This document shows positions 21,396 to 29,746 of a stretch of DNA of 64,000 nt, piece after piece. Within the stretch, counting starts at the first letter, position 1. Every line of letters begins with the position of its first letter. The DNA is from Meloidogyne chitwoodi (lineage: Eukaryota; Nematoda; Chromadorea; Rhabditida; Meloidogynidae), in NCBI GenBank assembly GCA_015183035.1, contig JACZZP010000016.1, forward strand, positions 1,612,001 to 1,676,000, read 5' to 3'. Position numbers and translations under genes: made by a program. The notes below the pieces were generated by a model. The model was not told where the DNA came from. It saw nothing but the letters and a program-made list of their open reading frames with translations, and did not search any database.

Positions 21396-21409
21396 AACAC
21401 CTGAGTGTT
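21396..21409. repeat. Degenerate dyad cassette in the leader
   Basis: AACACCTGAGTGTT. It matches the ORF cassettes (GACACCTGGGTGTC) with both outermost bases changed in a complementary way, so the dyad is kept. In element orientation it reads ACTCAG followed by GTGTTAAAT, a possible weak 5' splice site close to the 5' LTR. Confidence 0.6.
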
Positions 21410-21493
21410 TTCTGCGCCCGAAGACGTCTTTCATCCTCCAACTCCTCTCGCGCCTGGATCCCCCTTTCCCAAGGTACGGGCCCATACCCAGGA

Positions 21494-21511
21494 AAAGTTG
21501 AGGTGCTACCA
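21494..21511 (-). promoter_or_regulatory. Putative tRNA primer-binding site
   Basis: In element orientation TGGTAGCACCTCAACTTT starts at the end of the 5' LTR; TGG is complementary to a tRNA CCA end. The priming tRNA was not identified. Confidence 0.6.
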
Positions 21512-21910
21512 GTAAAGCTTGTTGGGCCCTTGATGGAATGATGTTATAGGTCCCGTTGTGGCGTGCGATGTTGTATAAAGTATCCCCGATGTTTGGGGCC
21601 CCAAAGGTGCTGTTTATTGTTGTTCCCAAAGGTGTTAATATCCCCAAGGTCGATGCAGGCATATAAGCTAGAGGGAGCGTGGAAGGGAGGCCTTTCTGTT
21701 ATATATTAGTTGGTCGGCGTCGAAGCCGACTTCCCGGGAAGCGCTTGGATGTTTACTCTACGCTTGCAATTGATCAGCGGAGTTCTCACAGAGTGACTTT
21801 GCAAAGTGACTTATTTTCCCTGCTTCCTATTTCCTTATATGCTGGGACTTTGTTCATCCCCTTTCTTATATTTCCATCTTTGGCCTGGCAGGATCAAAGT
21901 CTGCCTTACA
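21511..21910 (-). repeat. 5' LTR
   Basis: 400 bp, identical to 6721-7120 except for one base. In element orientation it carries candidate TATA boxes (AAATATAAG and GCATATAAGG) and should drive transcription toward lower coordinates. An open frame of 90 codons (21662-21390, minus) starts in this LTR and reads through the primer-binding site to the leader dyad; it may be an upstream ORF or chance. Confidence 0.95.
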
Positions 21911-22255
21911 ATATTTTGATCCATTGCCATTTCTTTGTTAAAGCAAATGACGATCTTCCTTTTATTTGGTATCAAAATGAAGCAAAAAGAATTATTTATG
22001 AAAAGACTGGAATTTTAAATTTGGAAATAAAAGTATTTATTTATTTATTTTTTAAATAAAATTTTATTTTATTTTTAGGAATTAATTTTTAATAGAAAAG
22101 TTTCTGCTAGAAAGAATATGTTTTGTGCAAGAATATGTTTTCCTATTGAATATTTTTTTGATAATAATTTAAAAATAAATAAAAATATTATTGAAAATAA
22201 TGAAATAGTAGAAAATGAAGAAATAAAAATTAAAAGAAAGAAAATTATTTAATTT

Positions 22256-22976
22256 TTTTGTTATTTTTTAATATATATATTAAACATTTTATTTTTTTAA
22301 TATTTCACTTAAATATAAGAGATATTTGATGTTTTTTTAGATTCAAATTTCATTAATTTGATAGATTTTTGTAAGTATCTCAATGGATTTGTTTTTTTTT
22401 GAAAAGAGAAAAAAGACGAGAAGTTTTGTTTTTTTTTTTTGAGATATAGAGAATTGATATTTTTTTTAAACAAATAATAAAAATACAAAAAATAGTTTAG
22501 GTAACTTTAAAATTCAAAAGCAAAAATAATACATAATATTTGAAATAAATAAAATTATAAAAATTAATTATAATTTTTTATTATCAATATTATTTTACTT
22601 ATATAAATATTATTTTTTAAATTTATTTTTAAATATTAAATAATAATATCTGCAAATAAAAATAATTAGGAATTTATTATTAATTAATCATCATTATTTT
22701 ATTAATTATAATTTTGCGAATAAATAAATATTTTTATTTTTTTAAATTAGTTAATTTGCTAAATAAATATATTATTACTAATAAATAATTCACTAATTTA
22801 ATTAATTTTAAAAAAATGACAATTAATATTTTTAAAATAAAACTGGTACAAAACTTTCAAAATAATAAATTAATATTTTTTTTAATCAAATAAAATTTAG
22901 TATATAAAATGAAACAAAAATATATTTATTTTTAAATTAAAAAACATTAAATAAATTTTAAAATTTTAAATTAAAA
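22256..22976. other. AT-rich intergenic stretch
   Basis: Between the end of the disrupted TRMT5 copy and the Gly-rich peptide gene. Mostly A/T homopolymers and short TTATT/AATAA runs. Similarity to the region downstream of the intact TRMT5 copy stops close to the stop codon, so the duplication edge lies here. No gene or structured element seen. Confidence 0.6.
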
Positions 22977-23161
22977 ATGAATACTCAATTATTTTTAATT
23001 TTCTGTTTTTTATTTGTTTTATTAACTATTTTTAATAAAATGGTTGAATCTGCACCACAGGGTTATGGTTATGGAGGTGGTGGTGGTTTTGGTGGAATGG
23101 GAGGAGGTTTGTGTGAATTTTAATTTTTTTGAATTTTTTTAATTTTTCAGGACGTAAATAA
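22977..23161 (+). CDS. Short secreted glycine/tyrosine-rich peptide (46 aa)
   Basis: Two exons, 22977-23106 and 23151-23161, joined in phase 1 across a 44-bp intron ending TTTTTCAG. The N-terminus is a strong hydrophobic signal peptide (LFLIFCFLFVLLTIF), then the short mature part APQGYGYGGGGGFGGMGGGR. Gly/Tyr-rich short secreted peptides of this shape are common in nematodes (neuropeptide-like or antimicrobial NLP/CNC/FIP type); the specific family is not established. Too short for most gene finders. It lies between retrotransposon and TRMT5 duplicates. Confidence 0.65.
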
Positions 23162-23189
23162 ACAAAATTGATTAAATAAATTAAATAAT

Positions 23190-23275
23190 TATAAATAATT
23201 TTTTAATAATTTGTGAAATGAATTTAAATAAAATGAATTTAAATAAAATGAATTCAAATAAAATTTATTGTTTTT
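23190..23275. repeat. Short tandem repeat AATGAATTTAAATAAA
   Basis: Three direct units of about 16 bp (AATGAATTTAAATAAA, the last with a T to C change), just after the stop codon of the Gly-rich peptide gene. Confidence 0.8.
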
Positions 23276-23555
23276 AATATGAAGAATAAATATTATTGTT
23301 AAATATTTTTATTTTATAATTTTATTAAGAATAAGAAATTAATTTTATGGCCTAAATGTATTAAAAATTCCAAAAAACTTAAGAATATACATATTTAAAA
23401 AAAACTAATTTTAGAGTTTTTGTTTAAAAAATAATTAAAAATACGTCATTATTTCTTAAATTAAATAAGTTAATTGAAATGTTTTATTGTAGTTGAAATT
23501 TGAAATAATGAAAAATTTTCGGTGCGACAGAATTAATAAAAATTTCAATTTTAAA

Positions 23556-23655
23556 GTCAAAAATAATAGAATTTTTATCAAATTGTTTAACAGTTTTTGA
23601 ATGAACTGAATTTAACGACTGTTCCAAAATACCTTAAAATTAATATAAATTGATC
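23556..23655 (-). pseudogene. Third TRMT5 fragment
   Basis: About 100 bp closely matching the start of TRMT5 exon 5 and its acceptor in the intact minus-strand copy (26405-26510), for example ATAATAGAATTTTTATCAAA and GACTGTTCCAAAATACCTTA. Several substitutions and a one-base loss make it non-coding. It is an older relic than the two near-identical copies. Confidence 0.8.
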
Positions 23656-24085
23656 TTTTTAAAGTTTCGGTTTAAAATAATTTGAAAAAATAATCTTTGA
23701 GAATTAAAAATAATTATTAAGAAGTAAAAATAAATTATTAAAGATTTTATTATTAGAAAAGAAATTTTTTAATTATTCAAAAGTTTATACTTAATCATTA
23801 ATTTTTATTTTAATAAAATTTATTGTTAATTAATAACTGATTTCTTTAATAATTTTAAAGAGTAAAAAATATTATTTAATCATTTGTAATCATTTGAATA
23901 TTTTTCTAAATGTTGAAATTGCTAAAAATTAGAAAGGTTCTTTTTTTTAAAGTATAAAGTAAAATTATTTTTTTTATTGTTGTGAAAAGACATTATGAAA
24001 TCTTATTATAAAAGCATAGTAATTAGCACTTTTCTTCCTCTCATATATATATATAATAATTTAGCCTTATTATCCTATTCAAAAG

Positions 24086-25287
24086 ATGCCTTATTTTCTC
24101 ATTCAAGTCTTCATTCTTCAAATGTGTGAGGTATTATTGCTAATCATGATGGCTTTAACTACAGCCAATATGCTCATCAATTGTTGTAAGCGAAAGGTAC
24201 GTATTTTTGATAAATAAAAACTAATATATTTAATACTTACTAATTTTTAGAAGAATAAGCGAAGTCTTATTGTTCGCCATAGTCAAATTGATAATGAAAA
24301 TAATAACAAATCTGTTGAAGAAATTGAAGTTAGTGAAAGTTCAATTTCGAAATTTTCTGAAACAACAAATTCTTCATTAAATAAGAATATATCGTTTATT
24401 AAATGTTTTAAACGTTCTTATATGAATATAACAAATGAAGGTAAAAATTAACTAAATTTTTTTATTAAAATATTTATTTTTAAGAAAATATTGCAAACAT
24501 CAACAATAAGTTCACGTATTTTGGTACAAAGACACCAAATACAAATAAACCAGAAGACACTAATAATTACTCTGAACCGCTTTCTGCCACCCATGAGTCG
24601 GGACACGTTTTGTGTGCCTGGTTTTTACCAAATGCCTTGAAAGTTTCTAAGGTTAATTTAAATAATATTGTTTTTTAATTTATTAAATTTTAGACGACAA
24701 TTATCAAAGAAGGAGCGCAAGGTGGCCGAACAGATTTTACCAGCTCAGTTGATTGTGGAAATAATTTGCAAATCGATGATTATATTACGATTTTGTTAGG
24801 AGGATATGCAGCCGAAAAATTAAGAAATGGAAACATTACGACAGGATCTGGGACGGACATAAGTGTTGCTACGGAATGGGCTCTAAAGCAAGTTAGTTTG
24901 AATGTTTATTTATTTAAATATTTAATTTTAATAATTAAGATTGTTAATTTTGGAATGGACGATGACATCGGTCCTATTGATTTGACAGAGTTCAAGTACC
25001 TTTTGTCTGGAGAAATCTACAAACTTGTCAAAACAAAAATTTCTTCATCGTTAAGTAAGGCCATGGCATTGATCGAATCTAAAAAGGACCTTCTTGAGAA
25101 GGTACCTTTATTTTAAATATTTTTAATTTCTTTTAAAATTGTTTTTAGTTAGAAAATGCAATTCTAAAATACAAGGAACTAAATCATCAACAAATAAAAG
25201 AGTTAGTCAATTATATTCTTTTAACAATTATCATTTTTTTATAATTTTAGAATTCTGGGTCCAACAACGAACGAAGAAAATAATTAA
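24086..25287 (+). CDS. Stand-alone M41 (FtsH-type) zinc metallopeptidase without AAA domain (305 aa)
   Basis: Seven exons: 24086-24196, 24251-24440, 24485-24651, 24694-24891, 24940-25101, 25149-25201, 25251-25287 (918 nt). M41 peptidases normally form the C-terminal half of membrane AAA proteases (FtsH, YME1, AFG3L2). Here the AAA ATPase is absent: the protein begins with one hydrophobic segment (residues ~1-33), a Ser/Asn-rich linker, then the peptidase with HESGH (zinc-binding HExxH), LLGGYAAEKL, and TTGSGTD, where the Asp is the expected third zinc ligand. The end (FGMDDDIGPI, a helical stretch, EILGP) also matches the family. Catalytic residues are present, so activity is plausible, but substrate feeding by an ATPase is missing. 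Confidence 0.8.
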
Positions 25288-25529
25288 AAAGAGAAGATTC
25301 AAATAAATAAAATATATTCTAATAGTGATTTGTCTCATTTTTTGTTTTTCGTATTCCTTGTAAATGTTGAGTGGTTAATAATAAATAATTAATAAAAATA
25401 ATGAAGTTTGAAGATTTAATTAAAACTTGTTTTAAAACTAAAAAGTTTGTTTCATTTTTTGTAAATACCTAAGTCAATATTAAAAAACAAATTGAATAAT
25501 AAATGAAATAAAAAAATGAAATTAAAATA

Positions 25530-27923
25530 TTAAATAATCTTTTTTCTTTTAATTTTTATTTCTTCATTTTCTACTATTTCATTATTTTCAATAATATTTT
25601 CATTTATTTTTAAATTATTTTTATTATCAAAAATATATTCAATAGGAAAACATATTCTTGCACAAAACATATTCTTTCTAGCAGAAACTTTTCTATTAAA
25701 AATTAATTCCTAAAAATAAAATAAAATTTTATTTAAAAAATAAATAAATAAATACTTTTATTTCCAAATTTAAAATTCCAGTCTTTTCATAAATAATTCT
25801 TTTTGCTTCATTTTGATACCAAATAAAAGGAAGATCGTCATTTGCTTTAACAAAGAAATGGCAATGGATCAAAATATTAAATAAATTATTTTCAAATTTT
25901 GATCTAAAATTTAAATTAGAATTATTTAAAATAAATAAATAAATAACCTAATTTCCTTATATTTTGAAAGTAAACCATTAAAATAAATTAAATGTTCAGC
26001 AGAATATCCAGGTAAATTCATTATTATATGAAATGTATATTTTATTAATTTATCTTCATTTTCCAATTTCTTACAATGAAAAACTATTTTTTCAGGAATA
26101 ATTGATTTAATAAATTCTGATCCATTTAAAATAAATTCTTCAATACGTTCTTGAGAAATCTTAAAAAGAAATGTTATAAATTAAAATAAATTAAACAAAA
26201 AATATAAATTTTATATTATTTTCCTATTTTATTAGAGAAAGTAAATAACTTAATAATTTAATAAAAATATTATTTAAAAAAACTAACCTTATTTAATTTA
26301 ACATTTTGTTTTAAAAAATAAATAGCAGAAGGATTTAAATCATTAGCATAAACTTTAATAACATTTTTAATTTTTATAGCAGGTAAAACAAATGGACCAA
26401 TACCAGAAAAGACATCAAAAATAATAGAATTTTTATCAAATTTTTCAACAGTTTTTGAATGAACAGAATTTAATCGACTGTTCCAAAATACCTTAAAATT
26501 AATATAAATTAATTAAATTATATATTTAATAAAATAAAAATAGAGAAAAATAATTTAAAAAAATAAAAAATAAATTTAAAAAATAATATTTTGAGGAATT
26601 TAGAATAATATTAAATAAAAAATAGAGAAAAATAATTTAAAAAAATAAAAAATAAATTTAAAAAATAATATTTTGAGGAATTTAGAATAATATTAAATAA
26701 AAAATAGAGAAAAATAATTTAAAAAAATAAAAAATAAATTTAAAAAATAATATTTTGAGGAATTTAGAATAATATTAAATAAAAAATAGAGAAAAATAAT
26801 TTTTGAGAATTAAATATAATTTTAATAATTTAAATATTTTATTTTAAGTTGAGAAGAAATTCTTTAGTTAGTCTGAACTTTATAAAATATTATTTATTTT
26901 TATTTTAATAAAAATTTATTAAAATTAAATAATTAATATAAAATTTTGTAGATTATTTAAAGAATTTCTCTTGCACTATTATTATTTGAATATTCGACTA
27001 TTTTTAATTCTAATTTTCAAAAAATTATTCTTCTAAAAATTTTTTTCCAACCTTTGAATAATCAAGCTTATAACGAATTCCATGTTCAATAACCTCAGTT
27101 TCATAATCAGCATCACCAGCTAATAATTCAACATCCATTATACGATAATTATTAGTTAGAGTGTCCAATTTGTTTATTACTGTTCTGAAAATATTTTAAA
27201 TAAAAATAATAAAATATTTGGAGATAAACAGAGATTAAAAATAAAGTAAAAGAGAGGATATAATTAATTAATGCCTCTCTATTTTTCCATAAAATTCTCC
27301 GAAAACTTTAAAAAAAATCTATAAACCTTGTCCTCTGATTTTTATCCAACAAAATCTGTCCAATTACATAACGAAATGGTAACAGTCTTTCTCGTAAATT
27401 TAAATGTAAAATATGTCCACACTGTTCAAAACCGCTAAATTCAATGTCTTCTGTTAAAATAGCTTTAAAACAACTTTTTGCATTCCAATCTTCAAATTCC
27501 ATTTGGTAAATAAAATTTTCAATTTCAACTTTTGAGTCAATCTGTTTTTCAATTTGTTCAATTAATTCTTCTTTTTGCTTATCATTTGCTTCAGAAAATT
27601 TATCTGGGTCAAATAATAGTCTTTTAAAATTATCACTTTCAGTAGCTCTAAAAGTCTATAAAAAATTATTATCAAAAATTAAAAAAAACCTTTAGCCTTG
27701 GCAAGCAATCAAGCCTTAACTCATTTACAGAAGACAACCCAAGAATTCGATTAATTAATCTTGTAGGAATTTTAATTGAAGGAAACTCAACTAATTTACT
27801 TCAAAAAAAAGATTTTTAATTTTAATTTATTTAATAAAAAAACCTGAATTTGTTCTTTTCTAATTCCAACATTCCTTTGACTGAATTTGGAGGACTGAGA
27901 ATTTTATTGATTGAAGCAGACAT
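25530..27923 (-). CDS. trmt5: tRNA (guanine-37-N1)-methyltransferase TRMT5/Trm5 (intact copy, 464 aa)
   Basis: SAM-dependent enzyme forming m1G37 on tRNAs, in nucleus/cytosol and mitochondria. Eight exons: 27923-27844, 27798-27690, 27655-27327, 27184-27052, 26491-26288, 26159-25948, 25903-25756, 25709-25530; total 1395 nt, all frames joining. Family features in order: N-terminal domain, GHILHLNLRERLLPFRYVIG and LLDKN, AGD...E, motif I DVFSGIGPF, NDLNPSAIYFLKQN, MNLPG, and a basic C-terminus. Length is normal for metazoan TRMT5. The last six exons and their introns are nearly identical to the disrupted plus-strand copy, giving a large inverted repeat. Confidence 0.93.
26550..26815. repeat. ~80-bp tandem repeat in TRMT5 intron (intact copy)
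   Basis: Three to four direct units containing AAAAAATAATATTTTGAGGA and TTTAGAATAATATTAAATAA. The matching intron of the disrupted copy carries fewer of these units plus a second repeat type, so the array changed after duplication. Confidence 0.85.
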
Positions 27924-28268
27924 TTTAGAATAGTAATTAAACACAGATTGTATTAAACGATAATTTGTAGAAGACAAAATCATAAATGTCCACCTTAAAA
28001 AATATTTAAAATATTTTTTAACAAAAATAATATAAACCCAATAATCTTTTTAAATATCATTCAAAAAAACATTTTGAAAAATTTCTGATGTAAGAAAAAA
28101 ATAAAAAAATCAAAGAAATTTATACTTTTCCTATTTAAACAATAACTCATTTATAAATGAAATATATTTATAAATATTTTGAGATTAAAAAAATATTAAA
28201 TCTCAAAAATAATTGTTATAGAATAAATAAAATAATATAATTATCAAATTTTAATTTTTATCTTTATT

Positions 28269-29491
28269 TTAACTCCCAATAAAATGATCCTTTTGATTCA
28301 AATCATCAAAAACCCTTTCCGTTACAAGTGCTAACATTAATCTCTTAACTGAAGATGAAGTTCCCATCAAGTTCTCCTTAAAAATAAATTGATTTAAATT
28401 AATATTATAAAAAGGAAATTCTCTTATGAATATTTCCCTCATAATCACACACAACCCCATATCCATCCAGATTAAAATAATATAATTCCAAATAGCTACC
28501 GTCCCAGCAAATCAATTTTTTTAACTCTGTAAAGAAGCCCCCTCCTTTAAAATTTAATTATACCTTCTCATAAGGTGGCGAAATCGTAATACAATTGACA
28601 CCACTACCGATTGTGACTGTTCCTTTTTTCCTCTTTGATTTTATTAAATTTTTTGACAGCCATTCTGTGCTTCCATTTTTGCCGTCTTTCAAATAATTTT
28701 TTTCTGCCTCTTCTCCTTCTTCCTTGAATTTTATTCCATTTTTTTTCAGTGCATCGATCAACCGTTTCTTTTTTCCCTGAATGAAGTCTTCGAATATTTT
28801 TATTTTCTCAGAGATAGTCCTACAAAAGGAAATTAAATTTTGAGGAGGGCGCTTATAGTCAAGAGCGTAGCCAGAAAATTGCTAGAGAAGGTAGTGAAAT
28901 TTTTTTAACCTTTTCCTAACCTGAGCGAGATATTAAAAATTTTTTAATTGAAAGTCTCGCTACGACCTTGAATTTTAAATATTTTATATTTTGGAAGGAA
29001 CCGCTCATTTTCCCGATTCCCCTCATCATTCATATCCAACTCGCCAATAGCCATTTGTTCCGAACAGTCATCTACAGTTTCAGCAATTGAAGGCAAAAAC
29101 AAATTATTCATTCCTGTTCTGAATTCTTCAGTATTTTCATTAAGTCCCATAAAATTATTTGTTTCATTGTTTGTTGTTATATTATCACTATTTTGCTCTT
29201 CTCCAATTTCCAAAAACTCCAAATGTTGAACAGAAGTGCCGGGAATAAGAATAATATTTGTTGGTTCTTTTTGTACTGATAAATAATTTAAAATTAAAAA
29301 AAGAAAAATTAAAACATTTTGCAACATCATTTAAAAATACCATTAGTCTCGAATGTTGCAATAACCAATGAATGGCTTTCAGGATCACAAGTATACAAAT
29401 TTCCAAAGACAGGAGAACATTTTGCTTCCTTGACAAAATCAACACGTACTTGAGCACCCAACTTATCAATTATTGTTTTACTATCAAACAT
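28269..29491 (-). CDS. Gemin6-like LSm-domain protein
   Basis: Gemin6 is an LSm-fold subunit of the SMN complex for snRNP assembly. Exons: 29491-29341, 29275-28967, about 28819-28564, 28376-28269. Exon 1 gives an LSm-like start (VRVDFVKEAKCSPVFGNLYT, then CDPESHSLVI), exon 2 the IILIPGTSVQHLEFLEI strand followed by an acidic, Asn-rich insert, and exons 3-4 the C-terminal domain GTVTIGSGVNCITISPPYEK then ENLMGTSSS, resembling the end of Gemin6. The exon 2 donor (AAG before GTCGTAGC) leaves a phase that does not fit the obvious exon 3 acceptor at 28819, so one junction is unresolved or broken. It starts 67 bp from a divergent small gene at 29558. Confidence 0.6.
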
Positions 29492-29557
29492 TAAGAAATA
29501 CTAAATTTTAAAAATTAAATATTTATTATTTTTAATCGTAAAAGAAAAAATAAGAAA

Positions 29558-29680
29558 ATGTTTGTAAAACCTCAAAATGAAGAAAAAAATTTAAATCAGC
29601 CGGCAACTAATCGGCTTGGACGATTTGCCGCGACTTGCGGGCTTGCGACGAGTTGGGCTGTATCCGCTTATTTTATTTAA
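29558..29680 (+). CDS. Small single-span membrane protein (40 aa)
   Basis: An intronless ORF, ATG at 29558 and TAA at 29678-29680. The N-terminal half is polar (MFVKPQNEEKNLNQ); the C-terminal half is one hydrophobic segment after an Arg (LGRFAATCGLATSWAVSAYF). Its GC content is higher than its surroundings, typical of coding DNA here. Size and layout suggest a tiny mitochondrial inner-membrane subunit; a DAPIT/ATP-synthase-type peptide is a weak guess only. It ends 66 bp before the PNISR start on the same strand, with a TTTTTTAG acceptor in between, as in nematode operons. Confidence 0.5.
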   Translation: MFVKPQNEEKNLNQPATNRLGRFAATCGLATSWAVSAYFI

Positions 29681-29746
29681 TTTTCCATGACTGGACGACA
29701 TTTTTAATATATTTTTTAGCATACATATGTTTTATAGTATACATAA

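Larger units (their letters stand above)
18151..21510 (-). other. AT-rich leader of the LTR element
   Basis: About 3.3 kb between the 5' LTR and gag with no convincing coding region. Its base composition is that of host intergenic DNA, unlike the GC-richer LTRs and ORFs. It holds a ~170-bp duplicated pyrimidine-rich block (18470-18770), a tRNA-like relic, an inserted fold-back MITE, and short AT-rich tandem repeats (19610-19730 and 21100-21390). Its 3' end, CTAAATTTTCAG with exon start at 18223, is a good splice acceptor, so most of it may be an intron. Confidence 0.6.
6721..21910 (-). mobile_element. 15.2 kb Gypsy-like LTR retrotransposon with env-like module and SF1 helicase ORF
   Basis: It is bounded by 400-bp direct repeats (6721-7120 and 21511-21910) with a single difference (6934 G, 21724 A). 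The element reads on the minus strand, so the 5' LTR is 21511-21910. The host flanks share ATAT/AATAT, a 4-5 bp target duplication confirmed by the uninterrupted TRMT5 copy. Order from 5' to 3': LTR, primer-binding site, ~3.3 kb AT-rich leader, gag ORF1, long ORF2 (capsid end, CCHC, env-like module, protease, RT, RNase H, integrase), ORF3 helicase, LTR. PR-RT-RH-IN order and the YVDD reverse transcriptase are Gypsy-type. The ORFs are clearly more GC-rich than the host DNA. Confidence 0.95.
5049..22252 (+). pseudogene. TRMT5 (tRNA guanine-37 N1-methyltransferase) copy disrupted by an LTR retrotransposon
   Basis: TRMT5/Trm5 makes m1G37 in tRNA anticodon loops. Exon pieces are 5049-5132, 5252-5384, 6103-6306, 6435-6646, 6691-6720, then after the insertion 21911-22032 and 22079-22252. 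It has the SAM-binding motif DVFSGIGPF, the acidic-loop motif NDLNPSA and the MNLPG motif. Compared with the intact inverted copy at 25530-27923 it lacks the first two exons and most of the third, which are replaced by SH3-like sequence. The exon at 6691 is interrupted after 6720 by the 15.2 kb element. Exons and introns are otherwise almost identical to the intact copy, so the duplication is recent. It is very unlikely to make functional enzyme. Confidence 0.85.
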
